DNA of 28,228 nt from an uncultured Eubacterium sp. (lineage in GTDB: Bacteria; Bacillota_A; Clostridia; Lachnospirales; Lachnospiraceae): contig CAOKJJ010000054.1 of NCBI GenBank assembly GCA_948468465.1, positions 1 through 28,228 on the forward strand. Direction: 5' to 3'. Numbering within the stretch: position 1 is the first letter of the stretch; each line of letters starts with the position of its first letter. Made by a program: the position numbers and the translations under genes. Positions 1 to 8,292 of this stretch are shown here, one piece after another. The notes beneath the pieces are model-generated. The model was not told the DNA's origin and did no database searches. It saw nothing but the letters and a program-made list of their open reading frames with translations.

Positions 1-20
1 GGCGTTGATCCTACATGCGT

Positions 21-55
21 AAAACATAACATTTTGTTATAAAATGTTATGTTTT
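21..55. promoter_or_regulatory. Perfect 15-bp inverted repeat upstream of the XRE regulator
   Basis: Arms at 21-35 and 41-55 are exact reverse complements (left arm AAAACATAACATTTT) around the 5-base spacer GTTAT. The stem is almost all A/T, so it is a poor intrinsic terminator, and it lies about 90 bases upstream of a DNA-binding regulator gene. An operator for that regulator, or for another dimeric repressor, is the simplest reading. That role is inference; a weak terminator of an upstream gene is the alternative. I could not place a convincing -35/-10 pair beside it. Confidence 0.55.
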
Positions 56-144
56 GTTTCAGTAGTTTTGTGTCCGGAAGCGGTTAATAGTCCGATCAGG
101 CAGTGATTATTGACGCGGCTGAAAGATGCGGAATGGAGGAGTCT

Positions 145-489
145 ATGAAGGAATTGGATTATGCCGGAATTGGAATGCGGATTCGCCAGGTTCGAAAAGT
201 GAAGGGCTGGTCACAGGATCAGCTTGCGAAAAAGTGCGGCATCAGTATGTCGTTTCTTGGACATATTGAGCGGGGAACCCGGATTATGAGCCTGGAAACC
301 TTTGTCAGCATCTGCAGTGCGCTGGATGCCGGCGCGGACGAACTGCTCTGGGGCGAGGTGCAGCCGTCGGATGCGGTGTTGGATATGTGGAACCCGTCGG
401 AGCAAAAGGCGGACCAGAAGGAAACGGACAGTTATTCTATGTATGTCAGAATTATGAAATCCGTGGCGGAGATTATGAATGAAGCGTAG
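145..489 (+). CDS. XRE-family helix-turn-helix transcriptional regulator
   Basis: Small DNA-binding protein of 114 residues from the chosen start. The N-terminal two thirds is a typical HTH_3/XRE domain (GMRIRQVRKVKGWSQDQLA, then the recognition-helix region around ISMSFLGHIERG), followed by a short C-terminal tail of unknown role. I chose ATG 145 because GGAGGA lies just upstream (135-140), although the spacing is short. ATG 133 and GTG 103 in the same frame are possible and would add 4 or 14 residues. The stop codon overlaps the start of the first glycosyltransferase by 11 bases, so the two are probably translationally coupled. As first gene of the cluster, next to a perfect palindrome, it is a good candidate for a local regulator of the operon; its ligand and target are not visible. 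Confidence 0.85.
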   Translation: MKELDYAGIGMRIRQVRKVKGWSQDQLAKKCGISMSFLGHIERGTRIMSLETFVSICSALDAGADELLWGEVQPSDAVLDMWNPSEQKADQKETDSYSMYVRIMKSVAEIMNEA

Positions 490-1696
490 CAAGACGGTAC
501 TGATGCTGGCATCTGTCGCATCGATGATCGACCAGTTTAATATGCCGAATATCCGTCTGTTGCAGGAGCTGGGATATGAGGTGCATGTAATGTGCAATTT
601 CCGGGAAGGCAGCACCTGTGACGCAAGACGGGTCAGGAAGCTGCAAAGGACGCTGCGGGAACTGCATGTGCCGCAGCATTCCTGGGACTGTCCGAGGAGT
701 ATATCGTCTTTTTATAAATGTCTGAAAGCATACCGACAGCTGAAAAGACTGATTGACAGGAATAGTTTTTCATTAATGCACTGCCATTCTCCGATTGGCG
801 CTGCGTTAGCGAGAGTGGCGGCGCATCAAAACGGGATTCCGGTTATTTATACAGCGCATGGGTTTCATTTTTATCAGGGAGCGCCGGTAAAAAACTGGCT
901 GCTGTACTATCCGGCAGAAAAGCTGCTGTCACGCTGGACAGACGTGCTGATTACGGTCAATCAGGAGGACTTTTGTATTGCAAAGCGTCATCTGCATGCG
1001 GGAAAAGTCTGTCGGATACCTGGCATCGGCATTGATACAGAGAAATTTGCATTTGCTGCGTCTGGCTCAGATATAAAAAATCATGCATCTGCAGCCAGGG
1101 AAGATGTGCGGAAAAAGAGAAAAGAGCTGCTGTACAGGAAATTTGGAATTCCGCAAGATGCACTGCTTTTACTGTCGGTCGGTGAATTAAACAGAGGAAA
1201 AAATCATCGGATGGTGATTTCCGCAATGGCTGGACTTACACGCCCGGATGTGTATTATCTGATCTGCGGGCAGGGGCCGCAGCGCAAAAAGCTGCTGCGG
1301 TACGCGCAGAAGGTGGGAGCGGCGGATCGTATCCGAATGCCGGGGTATCAGGAAGATATGGAGAATATTTATCCGGGCGCGGATATTTTTATCCTTCCGT
1401 CAAAGCGGGAAGGAATGCCTGCAGCGCTGATGGAAGCGATGGCGGCAGGACTGCCGTGTATCGTTTCCGATATCAGGGGCAGCCGGGAATTGTCTGATAT
1501 CCGCTTTTCCCTGCGCCGTCCGGGACAGCTTCGAAACGAGCTTGCCCGGCTGATCGGCAGCGGGCAGTTAAGAAGGGCGTACGGGAAGCGTAATCAGGAA
1601 AAGATAAAAGATTATGACCAGGCGATAGTGCAGGAGAGTATGAGAAAAATATACAGAGAGTTAGAGAGAAAAGTATGCCGGAGATTTCTGTATTAA
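479..1696 (+). CDS. Glycosyltransferase family 4 (EpsD-like)
   Basis: Cytoplasmic retaining glycosyltransferase of 405 residues, the usual length for GT4. It probably adds one sugar to a lipid-linked intermediate from a nucleotide-sugar donor. The N-terminal Rossmann-like half carries TAHGFHFYQGAP (about 125-136), a signature often seen in capsule/EPS GT4 enzymes. The C-terminal donor-binding half has SVGELNRGKNH (233-243) and the EX7E motif with Glu311 and Glu319 in EGMPAALMEA. The start ATG lies inside the end of the regulator gene, and the 3' end overlaps the next GT gene by 22 bases. Donor and acceptor sugars cannot be read from the sequence. Confidence 0.9.
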   Translation: MKRSKTVLMLASVASMIDQFNMPNIRLLQELGYEVHVMCNFREGSTCDARRVRKLQRTLRELHVPQHSWDCPRSISSFYKCLKAYRQLKRLIDRNSFSLMHCHSPIGAALARVAAHQNGIPVIYTAHGFHFYQGAPVKNWLLYYPAEKLLSRWTDVLITVNQEDFCIAKRHLHAGKVCRIPGIGIDTEKFAFAASGSDIKNHASAAREDVRKKRKELLYRKFGIPQDALLLLSVGELNRGKNHRMVISAMAGLTRPDVYYLICGQGPQRKKLLRYAQKVGAADRIRMPGYQEDMENIYPGADIFILPSKREGMPAALMEAMAAGLPCIVSDIRGSRELSDIRFSLRRPGQLRNELARLIGSGQLRRAYGKRNQEKIKDYDQAIVQESMRKIYRELERKVCRRFLY

Positions 1697-2481
1697 TGGG
1701 AATTTATAATGAATCAAGGGAACATACAGTGTTGGCAATAGATTCGATTCTGCATCAGACACTTGATGATTTTGAGTTCATTATCTGCGACGATGGTTCT
1801 GAAAATAGTTATTTTCAATGGCTGCAGGAATATTGTAAGAAAGATTGCAGAATCCATCTGCTGCGCAGTGAAACAAATAAAGGACTGGCAGCAGCGTTAA
1901 ACTGCTGTCTGCGCCATGTATCCGGTACTTACATTGCACGCATGGACGGAGATGATATATCTGGAAAGGACCGTCTGGAAAGGCAGGCAGCTTTTTTGAA
2001 GGAACATCAGGAATATGATTTCGTTGGGTGTAATGCAGAATTGTTTAGCGGCAATTGTATCTGGGGTGAGCGCAGAATGGAAGAAATACCACAAAAAAAG
2101 TCTTTTCTAAGCACATCCCCGTTTATCCATCCGTCCGTGATGATTCGCCGGGAGGTGTTGGAACGGGCAGGGGGATATTGTGAATCTTCGAGCGTGTTGC
2201 GGTCGGAAGATTATGAGCTTTTTATGCGTTTGTACGCGGCAGGCTGCCGGGGATATAACTTGCAGGAAAACCTGCTGCGGTACAGGGAAAGCATGCAGGC
2301 ATACAGCAGGCGTAAATACCGGTATCGGGTGAAGGAATGCTTCGTGCGCTGGCAGGGGTTTTGGAGGCTTGGGATTTTATATGGAAATCTGCGGTATGTG
2401 GTAAAGCCGCTGGCAGTTGGATTGATTCCTGATAAAGCGATGCAAAGGATACGTCTGAAAAGATATGGGGGCAGGAGTTGA
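1675..2481 (+). CDS. Glycosyltransferase family 2
   Basis: Inverting GT-A glycosyltransferase of 268 residues. The N-terminus PEISVLMGIYNE is the standard GT2 opening. The nucleotide-binding CDDGS is at about 38-42, and the metal-binding DXD-type motif DGDD is at 91-94. A later SEDYELFMRL is the usual acceptor-side ED region that holds the catalytic base in this family. The C-terminus is basic, consistent with membrane association, but no clear transmembrane helix is visible. The start overlaps the upstream GT4 by 22 bases, and the stop overlaps the TTG start of the next gene (TTGA). It most likely adds one sugar in assembly of the repeat unit; the donor is unknown. Confidence 0.9.
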   Translation: MPEISVLMGIYNESREHTVLAIDSILHQTLDDFEFIICDDGSENSYFQWLQEYCKKDCRIHLLRSETNKGLAAALNCCLRHVSGTYIARMDGDDISGKDRLERQAAFLKEHQEYDFVGCNAELFSGNCIWGERRMEEIPQKKSFLSTSPFIHPSVMIRREVLERAGGYCESSSVLRSEDYELFMRLYAAGCRGYNLQENLLRYRESMQAYSRRKYRYRVKECFVRWQGFWRLGILYGNLRYVVKPLAVGLIPDKAMQRIRLKRYGGRS

Positions 2482-3386
2482 TAGGCATTGTCATATTGAA
2501 TTACAAAAATTGGGAGGATACCAAGCGCTGCGTGGAAAGCATATGGGAAAATCCGCCGAGGGATGCGTATAGGATGATTCTGGTAGATAATGCGTCTGAA
2601 TGTGTGCCCCGTTTTGACCTGGATTCCTTTTTAACACAATATCGGATTGTGTTTATTCAGAATCACAAAAATCTTGGGTATAATGCAGGAAATAATATAG
2701 GAATTGCGAAAGCGCAGGAAATCGGCTGTGATGATATCCTGTTGTCCAATAACGATATTCGGTATTTTCCAAATAGTATCCAGATCATGCAGGATTACCT
2801 GCACAGCCATCCGAAAGTGGGGATTGTCGGGCCGAAAATACTGGATCCGGACGGACAAGTGCAGAAAAGCTGTTTGTGCCGGAGAACAGGAATGAAAGAA
2901 AAATATATGGTTCGCACACGGGCAAATGTGATTTTTCGAAAAAGCAGGCGCAGTTATTTTGGATTGGACAGGGATTATGAGCAGACATTCTGTGCATATG
3001 CTGTATTAGGCTGCTGCTTTATGATTTCAAAAATCTGTGCGCAGGCAGTTACACCATTGGATGAATATCCATTTTTATATGAAGAAGAGCTTATGCTGGG
3101 GATACGTATGCAGGAGCAGGGATTTGCGACGGTATATCATCCGAAAGCAGTTGTAGAGCATCTGCATGGCAAAAGTACACAGCAGGTTAAAGCCTTTGCG
3201 TTTGCGCAGAATGTCCGCAGTGAAATTTATTATATCAGGAACTACCTGCATGCGCCAAAATGGCAGATCTATCCTTTGTATATTTACCGAACACTTTTAT
3301 ATCTGGCCAGATGCGCGGGAAGCCTGGAGTTTCGGAAAAACTGGAAGCAGTTTTTTCAAATTACAGTCCGGGAGCTTAGAAAATAA
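2478..3386 (+). CDS. Glycosyltransferase family 2, rhamnosyltransferase-like
   Basis: GT2 enzyme of 302 residues. The opening GIVILNYKNWEDTKRCVESI and the NLGYNAGNN segment (65-73) are typical of the WbbL/rhamnosyltransferase-like branch of GT2. The DXD position is NND (91-93), also common there. FLYEEELMLGIRMQEQG is the acceptor-side acidic motif. The start is the unusual codon TTG at 2478; the AGGAG before it is directly adjacent, and no ATG precedes the conserved IVILNY strand, so translation may depend on coupling to the upstream gene through the TTGA overlap. Rhamnose as donor is only a family tendency, not shown by the sequence. Confidence 0.85.
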   Translation: MIGIVILNYKNWEDTKRCVESIWENPPRDAYRMILVDNASECVPRFDLDSFLTQYRIVFIQNHKNLGYNAGNNIGIAKAQEIGCDDILLSNNDIRYFPNSIQIMQDYLHSHPKVGIVGPKILDPDGQVQKSCLCRRTGMKEKYMVRTRANVIFRKSRRSYFGLDRDYEQTFCAYAVLGCCFMISKICAQAVTPLDEYPFLYEEELMLGIRMQEQGFATVYHPKAVVEHLHGKSTQQVKAFAFAQNVRSEIYYIRNYLHAPKWQIYPLYIYRTLLYLARCAGSLEFRKNWKQFFQITVRELRK

Positions 3387-3413
3387 AAAGGTAGTGCCGC
3401 AAAGGATGTTTGT

Positions 3414-4808
3414 ATGAGAATCTTACATTATATATTTGGGCTTCCGCCTGTGCGCGGCGGCGGATTAATCCGTTATGCAATAGATCTGATGATTCAGGAA
3501 AAGAAAATGGGCTGTGAGGTAGCGCTGCTTGTTCCTGGGAGGATCCCGCGGAATCAAAACAGGAAAGTAAGCATCCAAAGGAGGGCGGATTATAAGCAGA
3601 TTCCAACCTATGCCGTTTTTCATCCGCTTCCAATACCGATGGGAAATGGGATCCTGGATGTTCATGCATTTACAAAAATATGCGGCTCTGATGCGTATAC
3701 GGTGTTTTTCGAGCAGATTCGTCCGGATCTGATCCATGTGCATACATTGATGGGGCTGCATCAGGAATTTTTCGTACAGGCAGATATCATGCATATACCC
3801 ATAGTGTTTACCACACATGATTATTTTGGAATCTGTCCGACGGCAAATCTGCTGCGTGCCGGAGAGGCATGCAATGACAAGGAATGGGGATGCTGCGTGC
3901 AGTGCTGCTGTAATGCGTATTCCTGGAAAAAACTCAGGCTTGAACAGTCAGGGGGATATAGATTTTACAGAAAACATCCTTGTATCGTAAATTTGATTCA
4001 TAATGAAATGTTATGGAAATTTCTTCAGCTGATCGTGTCTTTCAAAAGGAAGAAAAACCGTTCCGGTCAGATTCCAAAAGTGGATTATCCGGCGCTCAAA
4101 AAGTATTACGAAGAGATGTTTCGGAAAGTCACCTGGTTTCACTTTAACAGTACATCCGCAGAACAGATTTACCGCTCCTGGCTTGGGAATATAAAAGGAA
4201 GCACAGAGCTCATCAGCCATGCAGGAATTCGGGATTACCGCAGGATGCGCGGTTATGGATCTGTATTAAGGTTAGGCTATTTTGGCGGCTGGAAGGAGCA
4301 TAAAGGAGCAGGAATACTGGCGGAGGCTGTCAGACAGCTGTGGGAAGAGGACTGCAGGGATTTCGAACTGCATGTTTACACAGACGCGAAGCCAGGGAGA
4401 GAAATTGCAGATAACATAAAAAAAGACAGTTTTATAAAGACGCATCGGGCATTTGAGGAAAAGCAGTTTCCAAAGATTATGAACGATATCGACGTGCTTA
4501 TTGTTCCAAGCGTATGGTATGAAACATTTGGATTTGTGCTGCTAGAAGCAGTAAGCTGCGGAGTGCCAGTTGTATTTTCCAGATTTGTCGGCGCAAAAGA
4601 AATTTTGAAAGAATATCCGTCTGCCGGTTTTGCATATGACGGTACCGTGCAGGGGTTAAAAGAAATCTTAAAAAAGATTGCGAAAGACCGCAGCCTGTTA
4701 GAACAGGCGAATACAAGCATCTTAGCAATGGATTTTGTATTTTCCTTTGAACTGCATGCGGGACGGATGCTTGCTTTGTATAGAAAGCTGATTCAGGTTA
4801 GGAGATAA
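3414..4808 (+). CDS. Glycosyltransferase family 4 with a cysteine-rich insertion
   Basis: GT4 enzyme of 464 residues, longer than the common 370-410. The N-terminus MRILHYIFGLPPVRGGGL fits the glycine-rich GT-B loop. THDYFGICPTANLL (134-147) is followed by a cysteine cluster (Cys153, 160, 161, 164, 165, 166). A basic linker runs to about 235, then comes the donor-binding half with LGYFGGWKEHKG (287-298) and the EX7E pair Glu370 and Glu378. AAAGGA at 3401-3406 is a good ribosome site 7 bases before the ATG. Related GT4 proteins often have C-x-C pairs after the H-D-Y motif, so metal binding is possible but not shown. The gene ends 2 bases before the export permease. Confidence 0.85.
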   Translation: MRILHYIFGLPPVRGGGLIRYAIDLMIQEKKMGCEVALLVPGRIPRNQNRKVSIQRRADYKQIPTYAVFHPLPIPMGNGILDVHAFTKICGSDAYTVFFEQIRPDLIHVHTLMGLHQEFFVQADIMHIPIVFTTHDYFGICPTANLLRAGEACNDKEWGCCVQCCCNAYSWKKLRLEQSGGYRFYRKHPCIVNLIHNEMLWKFLQLIVSFKRKKNRSGQIPKVDYPALKKYYEEMFRKVTWFHFNSTSAEQIYRSWLGNIKGSTELISHAGIRDYRRMRGYGSVLRLGYFGGWKEHKGAGILAEAVRQLWEEDCRDFELHVYTDAKPGREIADNIKKDSFIKTHRAFEEKQFPKIMNDIDVLIVPSVWYETFGFVLLEAVSCGVPVVFSRFVGAKEILKEYPSAGFAYDGTVQGLKEILKKIAKDRSLLEQANTSILAMDFVFSFELHAGRMLALYRKLIQVRR

Positions 4809-4810
4809 AG

Positions 4811-5587
4811 ATGAGATTGGCAAAAGAATTATGGGAATATCGGGAAATGATATGCAGTCTCGTAAAAAGAGATTTAAAAAGCCGGTATAAAGGTTCTGTG
4901 CTGGGATTTTTCTGGATGTTTTTAAATCCGCTGCTGCAGCTTGTCGTTTATACGATAGTATTTTCTACGATTATGAGGATGGGCATTGATAAGTTCTATT
5001 TATTTTTGTTTGTTGCACTGGTGCCATGGATTTTTTTCAGCACTTGCTTGAGCAATGGACCTGGCGTGATCTTTTCTCAGCAGGATATGGTGAAAAAGAT
5101 TTATTTTCCAAGAGAAGTACTGCCGCTTTCTTTTGCAATCAGCCAGTTTGTAAATATGCTGTTAAGTTTTATCGTAATTTTTGCGGTGCTTATATGCAGC
5201 GGGACACCAATCAGCCTGAGAGCGCTTATGTACTTGCCGGCGGTTATGTTCGCTGAATTTATTCTGGCGCTTGGAATCACATATCTTGTTTCAGCGCTGA
5301 ATGTTTATTTCAGAGATCTGGAACATATTTTGGGAATTGTATCCATGGCGTGGATGTATGTAACACCTATTTTATACCCGATGGATATGATTCCGCAGCA
5401 GTATGCAGGCCTGTTCTATCTGAATCCTATGACATCCATTACAATTGCTTACAGGGATATCTTGTATTATGGGCAGGCACCGCATATGCAGACGCTGCTG
5501 CAGGCAGCAGCTATGGGTGTTCTTGTGCTGGCAGCTGGACAGGTTACATTTGGAAGGCTGCAGAGGCATTTTGTGGAGGAATTATAA
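4811..5587 (+). CDS. wzm: Polysaccharide ABC exporter permease (Wzm/TagG/RfbA type)
   Basis: Integral membrane subunit of 258 residues, the normal size for ABC-2 type polysaccharide permeases. The N-terminus has the cytoplasmic basic segment LVKRDLKSRYKGSVLGFFWMFLNPL, a hallmark of the Wzm/TagG/KpsM group. About six hydrophobic segments follow, with SALNVYFRDLEHI and MYVTPILYP, both strongly conserved in this family. It would form the channel that moves a lipid-linked glycan across the cytoplasmic membrane. GGAG sits 6 bases before the ATG. The TAA stop shares one base with the ATG of the ATPase gene (TAATG), so the two subunits are translationally coupled. Confidence 0.93.
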   Translation: MRLAKELWEYREMICSLVKRDLKSRYKGSVLGFFWMFLNPLLQLVVYTIVFSTIMRMGIDKFYLFLFVALVPWIFFSTCLSNGPGVIFSQQDMVKKIYFPREVLPLSFAISQFVNMLLSFIVIFAVLICSGTPISLRALMYLPAVMFAEFILALGITYLVSALNVYFRDLEHILGIVSMAWMYVTPILYPMDMIPQQYAGLFYLNPMTSITIAYRDILYYGQAPHMQTLLQAAAMGVLVLAAGQVTFGRLQRHFVEEL

Positions 5588-6894
5588 TGATAAACAGCGG
5601 GAATGCGATTGAGGTCAAAGATGTCAAAAAGAAATTTAAAGTTTATTACGATAAAGGCAGTACGCTGAAAGAAAAGCTGCTGCATGCCAGCAGAAATAAA
5701 TATGAGGAACGGGAAGTATTAAAAGGGATCAGCTTTAGTGTGAAAAAAGGCGAGGCAGTAGGCCTGATCGGACATAACGGATGCGGAAAAAGCACAACCT
5801 TAAAACTGCTTACCCGTATTATATATCCGGATGCAGGAACCGTAGAGCTGCAGGGGCGTGTTTCCAGTCTGCTTGAATTAGGCGCGGGTTTTCACCCGGA
5901 TATGAGCGGACGTGAAAACGTCTATATCAATGCTTCTATTTTTGGGTTAAAGAGAAAAGAAATCGAACAGAGAATGGCTGATATCATAACTTTTTCTGAG
6001 CTTGCGGATTATATGGATAATCCGGTACGGACTTATTCTTCCGGAATGTATATGCGTCTGGCATTTTCGGTGGCAATCCATGTAAATGCGGATATTCTTT
6101 TAATTGACGAGATACTTGCCGTTGGCGATGTTAATTTTCAGGCAAAATGTCTGCATAAGCTGATTGAAATTAAAAGACAGGGGACAACCATTGTTTTAGT
6201 CTCACATTCCCCGGAACAGATCGAACAGATGTGTGAGCGCAGCATCTGGATACAGGACGGCCGGATTCGTGCGGATGGAACGGCCAGAGAGGTTCATCAG
6301 CAGTATTTAAAATTTATGGGCGAAAGCAGACGTGATGTACAGAAGGAAGAAGCGGAAAACAGATGCGGCGGACAGGGAGAGAAAGCAGACAAGAATACGA
6401 TGTGTCAAGGTGAAGTGTCTAACAGCGGCCCTGGAGTGGAATTTAAAGAACGTGCCAGAGGAAACGGAGATGCACGCATTACATGCATTTATAGTTATGG
6501 AACAAACAATCAGCCTAAGAGTGTATTTGAATCGGGATCGGAAGTGACGTTTCGTGTGAAGTATAAAATATATAAAAAGCCGGAACGTATCTGGTTTGGC
6601 CTTTGTATTTTCCGAAATGACGGGCTGCAGTGCTTTGGAACAAATACAAAGATCAGTGGAATGCAGACAGACCAGATCGAAGACGAAGGAGAATTTTCAA
6701 TTTGTTATCCGAAGCTGGAGCTGCTGGCAGGAAAGTATTACGTAGATGTCTGTGTCGCGACAGGAGATGATGAAATGCTGGATTATTTGGCCGCTGTGAA
6801 TGATTTTGAGGTTTATCAAACAACAGGCGAGATCGGAGTCTGCAGGATGCCATATGAATGGCATCTGGACGGGAGTCTGGCGCATGAAGTATGA
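5587..6894 (+). CDS. wzt: Polysaccharide ABC exporter ATPase with C-terminal carbohydrate-binding-type domain (Wzt)
   Basis: Nucleotide-binding subunit of 435 residues. Visible motifs are Walker A GHNGCGKST (62-70), signature YSSGM (150-154), Walker B ILLIDE (170-175) and the switch His207. The ABC domain ends near 245. A polar linker (about 250-290) then leads to a beta-rich domain of about 140 residues (SEVTFRVKYKI, LEDEGEF-type strands), matching the Wzt C-terminal domain that in E. coli O8/O9a binds the modified end of the glycan. TagH/KpsT-type ATPases lack this domain, so substrate recognition before export is likely. The start is ATG 5587, with GGAGGA at 5575-5580; the open frame extends upstream inside wzm, but that extension is not family-like. 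Confidence 0.93.
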   Translation: MINSGNAIEVKDVKKKFKVYYDKGSTLKEKLLHASRNKYEEREVLKGISFSVKKGEAVGLIGHNGCGKSTTLKLLTRIIYPDAGTVELQGRVSSLLELGAGFHPDMSGRENVYINASIFGLKRKEIEQRMADIITFSELADYMDNPVRTYSSGMYMRLAFSVAIHVNADILLIDEILAVGDVNFQAKCLHKLIEIKRQGTTIVLVSHSPEQIEQMCERSIWIQDGRIRADGTAREVHQQYLKFMGESRRDVQKEEAENRCGGQGEKADKNTMCQGEVSNSGPGVEFKERARGNGDARITCIYSYGTNNQPKSVFESGSEVTFRVKYKIYKKPERIWFGLCIFRNDGLQCFGTNTKISGMQTDQIEDEGEFSICYPKLELLAGKYYVDVCVATGDDEMLDYLAAVNDFEVYQTTGEIGVCRMPYEWHLDGSLAHEV

Positions 6895-8260
6895 AGAACC
6901 GATTGTGCCAGGAGATAACGAAGTTCACGGTATGATTTTAAAGGGACTGAAAAAGGGCAGCAAAGTACTGGAATTTGGGCCTGCTGGCGGAAGAATGACA
7001 AAACTATTGGCAGAAGAGTATGGCTGTAAAGTAACGATTGTAGAACGCGAAAAAGAGGCGTTCCAATCGGCAATGAGATATGCCAATGATGGGATTTGTG
7101 CGGATATAGAAGATTACTCATGGAAGAAATGGTCTGGGGCCGCATTTGACTATATTCTTTTTTGTGACGTTCTGGAACATCTGAAAAATCCAAAACAAGT
7201 ATTAAAAGAGACGCAGGATTTGCTGAAAGACAGTGGGTCTGTCTTTTTGTCGCTGCCGAATATCGGACATAATGATGTGCTGGTTAAGTTATACAATCAC
7301 AAGTTTGCGTATACAGAGGAAGGATTGCTGGATGATACGCATATCCGTTTTTTTGCGGAAGACACATTGGAAGATTTTGTAAAAAATACTGGATTTGCAA
7401 TAATAAAAAAACAGTATAAAACAATTGCGACAGGGATGACTGAACAATATTGGAAAGAAGAATTTTTGTGTGCGGATGTGCTTTGGAAAGCACTGCGAAA
7501 GCGGGTCAATGGAGATGTATATCAGTTTGTATTGGAACTGAAAAAAGAAAGCGCTTGTGCTCGTAAAGACGGGAAAATGTGTGAACCGGCCCGGCATATG
7601 CCCATTTTTGGCTTGATTTATTATGACAGGGGCGATGGATTTTCACAGGATGATGTGGAGAGTATTACAGGCATATGGATACAGGAAGATACCTATGCAT
7701 TTGAGATGGACATTTGTTTAGATGAAAATGTAACAAGAGTCAGGCTGGACCCGGTGGAGCGAAGCCTGTGCCAAATCACCAGTATAAAATGCAGTTTGGG
7801 AAACGCCTATATACCGCATAAGATTTTGTTCAACAAAAAGGAAATGATCATGGACATGGATCCGCAGCTTATATGGGAAGTTCCAAAGGAAGTGAAACAT
7901 ATTTCGATGCAGGCTGTGATACGGCTGGACGATGCTGGTTTGTTAAATGAAGTGCTTCAATACGGCGAGTGGATGAAAGACAGGCAAGAGATATTGGAGA
8001 GGAAGAATGAAGAATACGAAAAACATATGTCTGACTTAGAGCAGGAGAATTCTGAATATATGGCTCATATATCTGATTTGGAGCAGAAAAATATAGAATA
8101 CACGAACAGGATCAACTTGCTGAAGATCCAGAATACAGAATATGAAAAAAAGATTGTTTTAAAAGACAGAGAGTTCCATGCGGTCATCCATTCAAGGTCT
8201 TGGAGATATACACGTTTCTTTCGGAAAATTTACGCATGGCTTATGACAAGACGAAGCTGA
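6884..8260 (+). CDS. SAM methyltransferase with central beta domain and C-terminal coiled coil (WbdD-like architecture)
   Basis: Protein of 458 residues in three parts. Residues 1 to about 230 are a class I SAM methyltransferase: motif I VLEFGPAGGRM (28-38), acidic end of strand 2 VER (53-55), and FCDVLEHLKNP (93-103). About 240-370 is a beta-rich segment with VRLDPVER, a type seen in other glycan-locus proteins and of unknown function; no kinase motifs are visible. About 374-425 is a regular coiled coil, followed by an Arg/aromatic tail (SRSWRYTRFFRKIYAWL) that could bind the membrane. The start is ATG 6884 with GGGAG 8 bases upstream, overlapping wzt by 11 bases. Placement beside a Wzt with a C-terminal recognition domain suggests it methylates the non-reducing end and so stops chain growth (inference). 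Confidence 0.85.
   Translation: MKYEEPIVPGDNEVHGMILKGLKKGSKVLEFGPAGGRMTKLLAEEYGCKVTIVEREKEAFQSAMRYANDGICADIEDYSWKKWSGAAFDYILFCDVLEHLKNPKQVLKETQDLLKDSGSVFLSLPNIGHNDVLVKLYNHKFAYTEEGLLDDTHIRFFAEDTLEDFVKNTGFAIIKKQYKTIATGMTEQYWKEEFLCADVLWKALRKRVNGDVYQFVLELKKESACARKDGKMCEPARHMPIFGLIYYDRGDGFSQDDVESITGIWIQEDTYAFEMDICLDENVTRVRLDPVERSLCQITSIKCSLGNAYIPHKILFNKKEMIMDMDPQLIWEVPKEVKHISMQAVIRLDDAGLLNEVLQYGEWMKDRQEILERKNEEYEKHMSDLEQENSEYMAHISDLEQKNIEYTNRINLLKIQNTEYEKKIVLKDREFHAVIHSRSWRYTRFFRKIYAWLMTRRS
8009..8155 (+). repeat. 14-residue (42-base) coiled-coil repeats in the methyltransferase gene
   Basis: Three in-frame 42-base units (8009-8050, 8051-8092, 8093-8134) and part of a fourth encode x-E-Y-x-x-x-I/M-x-x-L-E-Q-x-N, that is two heptads per unit. 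Units 1 and 2 are close copies (SDLEQ shared); unit 3 has diverged. Gain or loss of a unit would lengthen or shorten the coiled coil by about 2 nm without changing the frame. Confidence 0.8.
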
Positions 8261-8292
8261 GTTTGCACACTTGCATAGAGGAGAAAAGTTTT

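Noticed and set aside
21..55. Invertible-promoter repeat
   Set aside because: The arms are only 5 bases apart, far too close to flank an invertible promoter segment, and no recombinase gene is nearby.
5350..5586. Upstream extension of the ATPase frame inside wzm
   Set aside because: The sequence is an out-of-frame copy of the permease gene, and ATG 5587 has a strong ribosome site.
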